Shown here in pieces: positions 22,204-32,572 of a DNA stretch of 64,000 nt. The notes beneath the pieces were generated by a model. It saw only the letters and a list, made by a program, of their open reading frames with translations. It did no database searches and was not told the DNA's origin. This DNA comes from Acarospora socialis (taxonomy: Eukaryota > Ascomycota > Lecanoromycetes > Acarosporales > Acarosporaceae), in contig JAMYGW020000001.1 of assembly GCA_025617375.2 (NCBI GenBank), forward strand, positions 2,232,001 to 2,296,000, read 5' to 3'. The translations under genes were made by a program, and so were the position numbers. Position 1 is the first letter of the stretch. Each line of letters opens with the position of its first letter.

Positions 22204-23691
22204 ATGTCAACCCAACCCGACCTCACTTTACCTGCAAAGGCCCCAGGCATGGAGCGCTATCACGACACACCCATGCAACTGCTCCCAGTCGCACTCTACA
22301 CCATTGTCGACCTCACAGACGACGAATTGCGCGAGCTCAGGGAAGCATGCGAGTCTGAGGGCGACCCCGAACCCGAATCCATCGTCCGTCTCGCGCCACG
22401 ATGCAAGTTTGTGGGCGAGCCGTTGAGAGCCATCTTCGATTACCATCTCGAACTGGGCCGGGCAGACGCCTACGACCCGACCTATTTCGTTGCCGCAATA
22501 AGCCGAGAGTGGCGAGAGCAGGGGGTTTTGGTGGTCACGTTGGACACTGATGATGAGCTGGACTGCAATGTTGATTCGTTTCGCATCAAGGCTGAGGAGT
22601 CGGGTTTGTTGATGATGAATTTTCAGGTAGCTAATACGGACTGGGGGGAGGCGAAAGAGAACTACGCACTAGACTCTGATGATCGATCTAATGACAATGA
22701 TGACGGTGATGATGATGGTGGCGAGGACGATGACGATGATCACAAGGATGATGAAGATGACGACGGAGACAACGAGGGCGGCAGTGAACAGCCGAGCGAA
22801 CCCCCTCCAGTCGGGTTCTTTATTGGAGTCTACATCGTGCAAGGGCTGGACGAGAAGACGCTCTTGAAAGCAATCGAACCGGCAGCGGAGGTGAAGACGC
22901 CCGAGGAGTTCTGTTGCCGAATACAAGCTTCCCTTCCACCTGACTCTGACATAATCGCCGAAGCCTGCAAGATCCACCCTCAAAACCTTCTCCAGAACAG
23001 ATTCCTACACAGAAACATGTTTCTCGTCGCCGACAGCAAAAACATCCTGACCGACGGCATAGCTCTCGTCCACATCGACTGGGACGGCAATGTCAACGGT
23101 AAATCTCGCGATGCCCTGCAAGAGATCGGCAAATCCAGCCCGAGGAAGACGCAGCGATGCGAGTGCATGAAAGCCGTACCAACACTCTGCACCATCGCCG
23201 GCGACTTTCGGAAATGGAGCTACAAGCACTGGTGCTTTGGCGCTTACACGATCAACTACCCCGACGCCGATATCAAGCTCGCCGAACTGCTCGACAAACA
23301 GTGGTCGAAGCGCGGACACGGTCAAGATCGCCTTGTCCTCGGTCCAGGTCTTCCGGACCCGAAAACTACAGACGCCGCTGCGTTTTGGACGGACGTCGTG
23401 CGCGCACATGTAACCGTCTGTGAGCGCAAGAGATTCTCGAACAATCTTCACAGACAGCTGTGTTTTGTTTGCGACAACGATGACCCAGGGACCAAAGGTG
23501 TTTGGCTTATTAGGTTTGACTGGGATGGGGAGCTTAAGGCTGACGCGAAGGGAAGGGAAGAGTTGTTGAAGAGGGACTATGATAGTGTGCTTACTGTGCA
23601 ACGATCTTCTGTGGCGGAAGCTTTGAAGACTCTTACTGATGTTGCTGATGGGAAGAGGAATTGGCAGGGTGTGAAACCTACATTAGTGTAG
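22204..23691 (+). CDS. three-repeat fungal protein with a poly-Asp linker
   Basis: Single exon, 495 residues. Three diverged repeats are visible. Each carries a core of the form F-[VL]-[AC]-x...GV/GI-x-LVxxDxDxx: TYFVAAISREWREQGVLVVTLD (about 90-112), MFLVADSKNILTDGIALVHIDWDG (about 270-294) and LCFVCDNDDPGTKGVWLIRFDWDG (about 420-443), each followed about 40 residues on by a short helix ending in W. The linker between repeats 1 and 2 is a run of Asp/Glu (about 158-195). The repeat resembles remembered DUF6924-type fungal proteins, but I am not sure. There is no signal peptide or membrane segment, so it is probably cytosolic. A gene-internal duplication history is inferred from the repeats. 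Confidence 0.72.
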   Translation: MSTQPDLTLPAKAPGMERYHDTPMQLLPVALYTIVDLTDDELRELREACESEGDPEPESIVRLAPRCKFVGEPLRAIFDYHLELGRADAYDPTYFVAAISREWREQGVLVVTLDTDDELDCNVDSFRIKAEESGLLMMNFQVANTDWGEAKENYALDSDDRSNDNDDGDDDGGEDDDDDHKDDEDDDGDNEGGSEQPSEPPPVGFFIGVYIVQGLDEKTLLKAIEPAAEVKTPEEFCCRIQASLPPDSDIIAEACKIHPQNLLQNRFLHRNMFLVADSKNILTDGIALVHIDWDGNVNGKSRDALQEIGKSSPRKTQRCECMKAVPTLCTIAGDFRKWSYKHWCFGAYTINYPDADIKLAELLDKQWSKRGHGQDRLVLGPGLPDPKTTDAAAFWTDVVRAHVTVCERKRFSNNLHRQLCFVCDNDDPGTKGVWLIRFDWDGELKADAKGREELLKRDYDSVLTVQRSSVAEALKTLTDVADGKRNWQGVKPTLV

Positions 23692-24001
23692 AGGTCATTC
23701 AGGATAGTAGAGATACCCTCTATTGAATCCCTCGCCATGTGAATCTTAGCTTCTATATCCCGGTAGATGTTGGCCTTGTGCAGACCTCTCCCATCGAATG
23801 CGAGTCGTGCCTCTCCACACATGAGGAACGTGCAGTTAGCATACATGGTCTCTCTAGGTCACCCTAACAGCGCGATATCACGCAGTTGATCTGATTACTC
23901 ACGTTTCAAGGATTTGTTTCTATAATTCAATCTAGACGAAATCCAAGACGATTGCTCTTTGACGAATCTCTGAAGCCTATGACTGCAATACCATTTCAGT
24001 T

Positions 24002-26526
24002 ATGGCGGCAGAGTTCATCGGCCTCACCGTTCTGGTCACCCTCCACTCACCGCCTAACGCGCAAATTCAGGGTCTTGTAGCAGATGTTATTGGACGGCAA
24101 TTGTTCCTTCGCGATGGTGATACTCTTCTCCATTCTACACAGACACGCGATAATATTGATATATACTAGTTTTATTTCTGACATCTGGTCAACGACTACC
24201 GGAGTACCGTATCGAAGGCTCCAATGTTGCCGATCTGGATGTCCCGGTGAGCCCTGTAACCGTCCAGTCCAGTCAACCATCCTCCCTCCCGCAAGACAGA
24301 CCACATCATGTGTCAGAAAGTCAATCATATAGGGCGGCCCATGCCACACCTGTTCCAGAACGTGCAGCCCCGCTACCCTCGAAGCTACCACCACGCCCCT
24401 TTGCCGATCCGGCAATTGTGAGTTTTGTGAAGCCTCCGGGACCTGTCCAGAACACCGTCTCTTCATGGCGGCCACCTCACCAACCGCCGGCGCCGCAAAC
24501 GAGCTTATCCGAAGTGCTGGGGTCGAATCCTACAACCGTTTCCCCAACACTCCCATCGGAAGGAGCAGTGCCGGAGCCAAAGGCAGTACCGTCAATTACT
24601 GGCTCTGGGAGGGAGAGGACAAACTCGGCCACTACTGCTACCTTGACGGCACCCTTTGATAGTATGAAACTCAATGGTGACCCGAGTCGGCTGGATGAGG
24701 TGGGGAATACTACGAGCAAGACGGTCGCGGTGGATATGGATAGTGTGCCAATCGGTCGGAGGACGGCTCAGCCGTTGGAGACGGCGGTCAAATATACTGG
24801 CAAACGAAGTAGACGAGGTGGAAGGGGAAAAGCGCAAAGGGAGGCAGCGATGCAGATGGAGCCCGTATCCGTCGAGGGTCCAGCAAATATTGATACGTCA
24901 GCTGCCGTAATTCGCAAAAACCAGCAGAATATCAGATCTAAGGGTTGGCGGCAAACTTCACTTATCGAAGAAGCAACCGTTGTAGCTGGAAGTACATCAG
25001 GGCTTACAGTGGGTATCAGTAGTCGCCAAGCTGCGTCCTCATCAAAGAGAAAGACTCAACGTCAGCAATTGGCAAACGGGGAAGACCAGAATGGCTGGGC
25101 AACCGAGGACGCTACTGATATCCAAGACATGGGGGAGTTTGATTTCGAGGGCAATCTATCAAAGTTCGATAAGCGTACCGTTTTCGATCAAATCCGGAAT
25201 GAGGACACCACCGCAGATGAAGAACGCTTAGTAAGCTTCAACAGGAGGCCCGCCAGACCCGGCACCGCCGGTGGGAAGAATCTCCACCATACAGAGAACG
25301 TGCTTGATTCTCCTAGAACTAATGGTCTGGATAAGCGCAATCAGGTTAGTGAGGAGAGTGAGGATGACGATGTTGAAGAAACAAGAATCAGTAGCGGCAG
25401 AAGCTCGCGAAGGACGCTTTCGCGTGCTTCCGCAAGGCGTATGTCGAGAAAAGGCAGTGCGATCGCTCCCACCTATACGAAGACTACGGCTGCGAATAGT
25501 CTTCTGAGCACTCTGAACCGAGGACAGTATTCGCCATCGCATGATACGGGAAGCCCTAGACCTAGCCGACAAACTATATCCACCTCACCCATCACTGGTC
25601 CCCCTGCTTCTTCCAAGCCTTCGCTGCGAACAATACCGAACAACAAACTTTGCCATTGCGTCAGTCCGCTTCAGATGCTCGAGGTCGAAGGAGTGGCCAT
25701 TTCCAAACTAGGCTTGACCGACGACATGATGACGGAGAACGCTGCGAGGGCGATCGCCGAGGTCACGCTATCGGCCATCACTCCAGGCGGGAAGCGGCCG
25801 CATAAGGAACACCACCACTCGTTCCCCGTCATCGTCATCCTGGCCGGCAACCACAAGAGCGGTGCTCGGGCAATCGCCGGAGGGCGACAGCTCTGCAACC
25901 ACGGCGTTCGTGTCGTCATCTGCATGGTCGGTTACGAGCATGAAGAAGAGTTGCTCGAAGGCGTTCGCAAACAACTCGACATCTTCCAGAAGAGTGGCGG
26001 CCGTCTGGTTCGGCACGACGAGCTTTCAAGCACTCTGAAAGCGCTGGACGCGCCGGTGGAGCTCGTCATCGACGCCCTCTTAGGCATGCATGCGGCTTTC
26101 GACGATCTCCGACCCGACGATCAGATCGTCACGTACGAGCTTATGGCTTTGGCCAACAGACTCAAAGCGAGTATCTTGGCAGTCGATGTTCCAACAGGTC
26201 TCGACGCCTCTACGGGTAAGTCAGACATCGACCCTCCCCATCCTTACCACGTCACGCTAATTCGCATAACAGGCAAAATCTCCCTCCTTGACAACCAGTC
26301 CCTCCTCATCAAGGCCAAAACGATCATCGCAATGGGCGCTCCCAAAACCGGTCTGCTGAACGCCCTCATCGCAGGGGAAGCCCACTCCCAATCTTGGCAA
26401 ATCATGGTCGCCGACCTGGGCATCAGCAATACGGCGTGGAGGAAATACGGCACGAGACGACGGCATGGCGTCGAGTTTGGCAGCGAGTGGGTCGTGGGAT
26501 TGCGGTATCAGGGTGGCGTCGAATAA
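24002..26526 (+). CDS. EDC3: enhancer of mRNA-decapping protein 3
   Basis: Three exons (24002-24116, 24170-26215, 26273-26526) with 53- and 57-nt introns, both phase 1; 804 residues. The first exon and its junction restore the N-terminal LSm-like domain (MAAEFIGLTVLVTLHSPPNA...LTSGQRLPEYRIEGSNVADL). A FDF motif with DMGEFDFEGNLSKFDKRTVFDQIR lies near 355-385. The C-terminal YjeF_N domain runs from about 532 to the end (TENAARAIAE, VIVILAGNHKSGARAIAGGRQL, VPTGLDASTGK). This is the exact domain order of Edc3, the P-body scaffold that activates Dcp1/Dcp2 decapping. The second intron is a multiple of three, so the frame stays open through it, but splicing gives the conserved DASTGKISLLD. The middle region is long, Ser-rich and disordered. 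Confidence 0.93.
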
Positions 26527-28306
26527 AGGTTCGGTTTCTTTGTGGGTACGGCGGGGACACTTTTGGCGTTTGGAGCGAGCGGATGGGGCTAGGTGTGGGG
26601 TTTGGTTTCGGTCGAGGGTGGGAGGAACGCAGGTATTTGAGGCATCGTCTAAAAGTGGGGTTCGTGGGCGGGGGCTCGTGGGTGGGAGTTATGGGTGGGA
26701 AACTAGAGTTCATTGTGCGACACCTGACTGTTGCGGTACCTTTATGCCCACCATGGCTACTTTACCTTTGTGTTCCTGGATATACCAACCTAGAGTGAAA
26801 CCGAACAGCAATCCGCTCCTTGCCAGGTCGCGTGACGAGGGGTTGTTGATCCAAATCAATGGAAGTAGGGAAGTATCATCCTCTTCCTTTGCGGGTGGAT
26901 TTCACAGGAGTCAGAGATCTGGATACGCCGAATCTGATTACATAATGCTCTAACCATGCGTTGGAGATCATTGACTCGGGACGGATCGTGGCGGGACGGT
27001 TAGGCTGGATGTGCAGGTCTGGATCGGGGAAAGGTGCGAAGTGGAGGTACCCTTGGGCATACTTGTTCGGTTGGCGATTAGGGGACGACTGAATGGTACC
27101 TGTGGAGGAAGGTCATTGACAGTTGATGGTTTGCAGGAGCAGGAAGGTCTCCTGGCTCTGCTTGACCTTACCTTCCGCTTTGTTCGTCATGATCATTAGT
27201 TACCTTCATATCTCGTCTCATCTGAGATCAAACATGCACAACATCTTGTGACAACAACGCCACGGTCTCATACTGGTTCTTTGGAAAGGGAAGTCGTATT
27301 TCCACATTGTGACAGGGCCACTACAGAGCAAAGCCAGGAAGACAGACTTCAGACATCTGTGCCAACAAGTACAGTATGTTGAGCCACAGCATCAACATCA
27401 GCTTTGACTGATCAATACGATGAAAGCACCAAAGTATAACTGCCCACTGTACAAGACAAGTCCTGTAACCGGAAAGACCATGTACTGTACTGTACCTGGG
27501 TATGACCAGACCCGAGCAAGCGGAAATCCAATATCCAAATCATCATCCGTGAGATTCCTCTGGGATACGGATTTTCTCACATCGCTCCACTGTATATATA
27601 TTGTTGCATATATCCTCCAAAACCCGCAGTAGAAACAAAACAAAGCCAGGACGTACAGCGCCAGCAGGAGATGAGACAAAGCCCGCCTCGATACGGTAAC
27701 TGAAGCATACGCGATGCGACGTGAGATGATGAGCGATGCAGAATCGCTCATGTGAGAGATCTTCGCCGCAACGCAGGAGCTGGCTCCTCCGACCTACATA
27801 AGGACCGTCGAGATCGATTCTACACGAGTCCACTCATGGATACGGCCCCCCTTGCCCCAGACCGAGGGGCCACACCCATCCAGTCAACACTCTCACTATC
27901 GAGACCAACCCCATCGCTGGGCGACTTCAAGCGCGACACAAGCCGGACGTTCGTGATGGGGATGGGAGACTCGTGTCTGTTTGCAGAAGGGTCGTGCGTT
28001 TAGGAGTGTCCTGCCTGGGGTTCGAAGCTCGGATCTACATGCACGATGAGCTGCATTGCAGATCTGGCGCTAACCTTCCATCGGATCTGCGTGCGTTACC
28101 AGCCACGTCGTTACACGGTTAGGGACTCGTGGTGTCATCAAGGGTTGAAGCTTTGGGCGAGCGGGGAGGATGAATGTACGCTCTCGGGAGGGGCGTTTGG
28201 AAAGAGCGTTATGTGTGATATGGGATATGGCTAGAGTGGGTTTGTGTACAACCATAACCTATAGCAGAACGAGTGGAACAAGTACAACATCAGGACACTG
28301 TGGATT

Positions 28307-28416
28307 GAAAGTTGCATATGCTGAAATGACTAAGTCAGCCCTTGAATTCTAGTCATTTTCTTACCGATTTCGTCGGTGTCATCACTGAGTTTAGCGGATC
28401 TTCATATGCAACTTTC
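28307..28416. repeat. foldback element with nested inverted repeats
   Basis: GAAAGTTGCATATG at 28307-28320 is perfectly inverted as CATATGCAACTTTC at 28403-28416. Inside it, GAAATGACTA near 28323 is inverted as TAGTCATTTTC near 28352. The whole could form a stem of 14 bp plus an inner hairpin. No open frame or clear target-site duplication was found. It may be a small foldback or MITE remnant. Confidence 0.55.
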
Positions 28417-28506
28417 CGTCCGGGGGTTCCCGATGCTGTACGTGCTTGCAGCTCCCTCAGCACAGGCCAAGTCAAGGAGTCGGATCAATTGAAACCCATC
28501 TCTATT

Positions 28507-28792
28507 CCTTCTTAGGAAGTGATGAGCTAATCTCTTTGTATGTGGTGGCCAGCCTATTCTGCGAAATGACTGTAGATATCTGCAGAAATGAAAAGGGGGG
28601 ATCTCTGAAGGACCAAGTTTGTGGATCGGGAAAAATGAAGGAATATCAGTTCCTCTCAAGAAGTGATGAGCCAATCCCCTTCCTAGCGGTGGACAGCCGT
28701 TCTGCGAGGTGACCTATGAATCGGGAGGAACGAAAACGAGGGATTCCTAAGGAGGAAGACTCCCTGGGTCAAGGAAGATGAGGAGACATCTG
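28507..28792. repeat. tandem duplication, unit about 144 nt
   Basis: Two adjacent copies, starting near 28507 and 28651, share AAGTGATGAGC, a block TTCTGCGA...TGAC, and GAAAAG/CGAGG..ATT(T)CC..GAAGGA-type ends. They differ by point changes (about 70-75 percent alike by eye). No coding role is seen. Confidence 0.55.
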
Positions 28793-29071
28793 TTCATGCG
28801 AAGAGAATGCTTAGCGGCGACTTCGGTTAGGTTTGATTAGCTGATGAGCAGTGCATGGAAAGGACAGGACAGGACAGGAAAGGCGTGGCCTATTTTGGCG
28901 TGCCCGGGTCCCAATCCAAACGAGTCCATATTGTCGAGCGTTCCGGTGGCGGAAGTATCAGCGTCGGTGTTGATGCTGGACGTTCGTGCTGTGCGTGACG
29001 ATCATGGTGGAAGATCGGGCATTGAGTCTTGGGGCCGTCTTTAGACTTCGATAGTTCGTTGCGGACCAAGA

Positions 29072-29078
29072 TATAAGA
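29072..29078 (+). promoter_or_regulatory. TATA box of first hydrophobin-like gene
   Basis: TATAAGA lies 134 nt upstream of the ATG at 29206 and is followed by a pyrimidine-rich leader. A matching element occurs at the same relative place in the paralogue downstream. Confidence 0.55.
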
Positions 29079-29205
29079 AACACCCTTTCGTTCTCATCAC
29101 TCTATTCTCCTAGCCAGATCGTCTCACCGAATTCTTCTACTCCTTATATCCCTCGTCCATTCTCCCACTCCATTCCGTCACGTGCAAGTCTCCTCGTCCG
29201 CCAAC

Positions 29206-29661
29206 ATGCGCCTGACTCTGCTCGCCGCCGCTTCTGTCCTCGCTTCCACAGCGTACGCGGGGACTTTCAAATGCACAGCTCCGAACGTCCTCGTGTGTTG
29301 TGGAATCTTCATTGGTGGCGGCTTGGGTCTGACCATCGCTGCAGGCGCCGATTGTGAGTCGCTTGAACCGTGTGGTCTCCTACCAGATCGGTGGGGCAGC
29401 CGGAGGGAGAAGGAACGTCGTACTAACAATGACGATAGGTGTAAGTCCCACCGGCGCGACAGCCCTTCAGGGACCGGGCGCGTGTCCGTCCGGGTTTCAA
29501 GCCACGTGCTGTGATATCACGGTAGGTCCCCGACATTCCGTTGACCTATGATCGTGCGTGCTGCACGTTGGCTGAACGTGTTCCCTTTTTAGCTCATCCC
29601 AACAGGTTCGTTATTACCGGGCGAGTTCTTGGGGTGTGCCGACCCGACGGTGGTGGTTTAG
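29206..29661 (+). CDS. hydrophobin-like secreted protein 1
   Basis: Three exons (29206-29353, 29439-29521, 29593-29661); the first intron carries a perfect TACTAAC branch site. The product has 99 residues. A signal peptide (MRLTLLAAASVLASTAYA) precedes eight cysteines in the hydrophobin order: C, CC, C, C, CC, C. The spacing is C-X7-CC-X17-C-X14-C-X7-CC-X17-C, near the class I range but shorter between the third and fourth cysteines than most. The loops are hydrophobic and Gly-rich. Hydrophobins are secreted and self-assemble into amphipathic coats on spores and hyphae. A paralogue with identical first and second exon lengths lies 1.5 kb downstream. The exact class is uncertain. Confidence 0.82.
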
Positions 29662-30329
29662 AGCCCCTGTTTGGCCGATAAGGATGGTGATGGGAACGAA
29701 GTCGTAAAGGCGATTATGGAGCTTTTGTGGTCGTGACTTTTAGCATTGCGTTGAAGGATCGATACGTCGTTGGAATAGCTGGGTTGGATAGTGCAGCTGT
29801 GTCATGACTGAAGAGGTTCTTGCTCAAACCCATCGTCAATCCGTTCCGTGCTACTGTATATCTCACAACTTAATGTGCTCCAACCCACCGAGGGTCCGAG
29901 TGAAGTTCTTTCAGTCTTGCACTCGGATTCCATATATTAGTCCCGAGCGGGTCTCTCCCCTTCAAGGCGCACTTCGGTCTAATATGTTATTTCCACTGTA
30001 CCAACCATTTGTCCCCACTTCTGCTCGAAACTGTGAGGCATCAAGCCTGTCTTGGGTATGGCGTGGGAACAAGAGAATGACGGTGTAGCGTAAGCCTCCT
30101 TGTAGCAGAGCAGGGCGAGTGTTCGCAACTATTCGCTGGGCTTCGATCTCGCGCCTGCACCCGACGGCCGGGGTTTCAAGAATCGGGAATCTTCGAAGCC
30201 ACGATGATCTGCATTGCATCCCCCGTTGTACAGATCCTCGGGCTTGGCGTACGAGTGTACTGGGTCGGCCCTCGGTCTGAGCGGTAGTTTGCACCTACCT
30301 AGAAAGATCGTCATCCTGGCGCCTACTCG

Positions 30330-30539
30330 TTACACGGCATGCATGTGTAGCTCCATATGATCCCATTCAAAAGTTTGAACGCGCAAATGAGAAGAGCCCT
30401 CCCTTTGCACCGTGGGTATCTGGATGACAATTACATTTGGTAAGCTTGTTTCTTCGTCAGACCTGTGGCCAAGAATCACCTTGGACGTGGAGGCAAGAGC
30501 AAAAGCCAGGAAAAGTGTGGTGAGGACCTTTCTCTCCAA
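30330..30539 (-). CDS. possible small secreted protein
   Basis: A 69-codon frame starting MERKVLTTLFLAFALASTSKV, which looks like a signal peptide with a hydrophobic core, followed by about 45 polar residues with no cysteine. There is no homology that I recognise and no further exon was identified. It could be a chance frame; it is listed because it sits in a secreted-protein neighbourhood. Confidence 0.3.
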   Translation of the reverse strand: MERKVLTTLFLAFALASTSKVILGHRSDEETSLPNVIVIQIPTVQREGSSHLRVQTFEWDHMELHMHAV

Positions 30540-30989
30540 TGAACATCTTGTACGGCTCTCACGCCGAAAGGTTACCTGAAGTTAGTGGGTTCCTGTGAGC
30601 CTAGCAATCTGTGTGTGAGAGGGATGTGAGGATGGCGTCAGGCAAGATTTGAAATAATTCCTCCCAAGTGCTTTCTCGGTGGCGCTAGAGCGCTGAAGCC
30701 TTCTCTGATTGTTTTTTTTGGTGTTGTGATTCTTGGTTGTGGTCGAGGCAATTACCTTTCCGCATTGGGTGATGGCATGCCCTATGTTGACGTAGAATCT
30801 GAAACGGAGCGAATGGATTACGGATGATCTGCCTATCGACTGAGTGTTGGTTGAATCGACATAGGAGTGGATACTGTGGACGGTGGGGACCTCGTCTCCT
30901 CGTCTTCATGATGTATGCCACGGGGACTCTATCTAGAATTGCGCCGATGCCTCTTGAACCGCAGGCTCAGTGCATCGCTTGGAGCAACT

Positions 30990-30996
30990 TATAAGA
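30990..30996 (+). promoter_or_regulatory. TATA box of second hydrophobin-like gene
   Basis: TATAAGA lies 149 nt upstream of the ATG at 31139. The same heptamer sits at a similar distance in the upstream paralogue. Confidence 0.55.
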
Positions 30997-31138
30997 CGCC
31001 TTGCCCTCCCTTTCCCTCCCTCACATCCCCTCGATAGCCAACCTAGAACAAAGCAGATCATCATACTATCTGTACTTGAATATTCATCCTCTATCCTTCA
31101 ATCCAGCAACCCCTTCGTCCATCCCCACCGGCGTCAAA

Positions 31139-31604
31139 ATGCAACTCACCATCCTCCTCACCACCCTCGTCGCCTCCACTGCGCTCGCCACGACTCAATA
31201 CCAATGTACATCCCCTGACATCCTCAGGTGCTGTCAGGACTTCGTTGGTGGCGCGTTGGACCTCGGTACTGCGACCGGCGTTGGCTGTAAGTAATACGAA
31301 CACTAGCTGCCCTGATCAGAAAGAGAAAGTGAGGAAGGGAGAGATGTGAGCGTGTGTGATGTTCACAACAACTGCAAATAGGCTCCCAACCTACCGACTC
31401 GAAGTCTCTTCAAGGCCCGGGCTCATGTCCTGCTGGGATTTTGGTGGGGTGCTGTGGAGTCGCCGTAGGTCATAACATTTCTCCTTGTTGTTTCTCCTTA
31501 CAATCTTATATGAGCGGATGCTGAGTGTTATGTGTTTGGAGATTGTCGGGTCATCGTCCCTGCCGAGCGAGTATGGAAACTGTAAATACCCCAATGCGGC
31601 TTAA
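31139..31604 (+). CDS. hydrophobin-like secreted protein 2
   Basis: Three exons (31139-31286, 31382-31464, 31542-31604); 97 residues. A signal peptide (MQLTILLTTLVASTALA) is followed by QYQCTSPDILRCC, then GVGCSQPTDSKSLQGPGSCPAGILVGCC, and after the second intron IVGSSSLPSEYGNCKYPNAA. The eight-cysteine spacing is C-X7-CC-X17-C-X14-C-X7-CC-X16-C, almost the same as in the upstream gene. The first two exons are 148 and 83 nt in both genes and the intron phases match, so they are tandem duplicates. The last acceptor (GGAG) is weak, but it is the only one that restores the eighth cysteine and a sequence alignable with the paralogue. Confidence 0.8.
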
Positions 31605-32572
31605 GTAGGGCCCCGCTGGTGGATCTTTGGGTGAATGATTCGATGTTGTGCTGGAGTATGAGGGACCCAGTCAATGGCTGTTTGCAGTGAAAATTTGTGG
31701 TGAGGCATGCGCAGTGGTTCAATAGTTAGCTACCGCAGAAGAGCCGGACCGTCAATAAAGTCTATCCTTGGAAAGTACCCACTGCCGTGTTTTCCGTGAA
31801 AAGTGTTGCACCTGTAGTGTGTCAACGTGACTGCAAACCTCGCTGAAGCCTCAGTGTGAGCAGCGACTGCTTTCGCTCGTTGAGACTTTATACCCATGCA
31901 GAAGCAGAGTGATTAGTCCGCCAGAGACTCCGTCTTCGCGCAAGAGCTTCCTGTTGAAGATTCTGAGTCAAGCAGCTGGCCAAGGAGAGTGCGACTAGAT
32001 TATTTTTCATCATGTGAAAGCTCGATGTATAGTGCGAAGATGGCAAAAAACTTGAGCGATTTACTCGTAGTATGGCGGACGTTGAGGTTCCTTCAATAAG
32101 CGACTCACACAAAAGACCAGGATGGATAAGGCAACTGACCGCTTCCTGTAACCATCTTCTATCTCTCGAAGGTTTGATTAGGGAAGTGCTGCAGAAAGTA
32201 CCATGCCATCCGATAGAACTCTGCGGTTGAAATCTCATATCATGGGTAAGTGGTGAACTCCATCAAGAGCATAACGGGCCGGAAATAGACTCATCGTGCG
32301 GCATGTACGGCCATGACCATGACGATACATGTGGCTCTGAGAGAGGAAAACTCTCTTCTAGTGAGGTAAGAATAACCAAGCGCCGCTTGATCATCAAGGA
32401 GAGGTTGAACGCCTTTTCCCGCCGGGTAGTATCCCAAGAGAACTCATCGGAGCTGCAAGGAAACGCAAGCTTTACTGACCGGGGAGCGTCTGCTCCCATG
32501 TACATGATAAGATTGTCCTGAACTCCACCTGCCCATTCGAAGTCGCATTCGCGATATACGTCACGAGATTCG
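31605..32572. other. intergenic region of about 1 kb
   Basis: Short frames on the minus strand (31888-32238, 32263-32604) show no protein features. It contains the 3' UTR of the cyclophilin gene and otherwise nothing recognised. Confidence 0.5.

Larger units (their letters stand above)
26527..29205. other. gene-poor accessory region of about 2.7 kb
   Basis: No supported gene. G-rich on the plus strand just after EDC3 (26530-27150). It contains a foldback repeat at 28307-28416, a tandem duplication at 28507-28792 and a short GGACA microsatellite near 28860. The minus-strand frame 27398-27751 (117 codons, hydrophobic) is discussed among rejected items. Confidence 0.5.
29662..31138. other. spacer between the hydrophobin-like paralogues
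   Basis: About 1.5 kb. The only candidate gene is a short minus-strand frame at 30330-30539, listed separately. Duplication relics were not obvious by eye. Confidence 0.45.

Noticed and set aside
27398-27751. 117-codon hydrophobic frame on the minus strand
   Set aside because: It has hydrophobic stretches but no recognised family, no splice context and composition like the surrounding spacer; most likely chance.
28015-28045. GGTTCGAAGCTCGG as a tRNA B box
   Set aside because: No pairing T-stem, no A box upstream at a suitable distance and no cloverleaf can be drawn.
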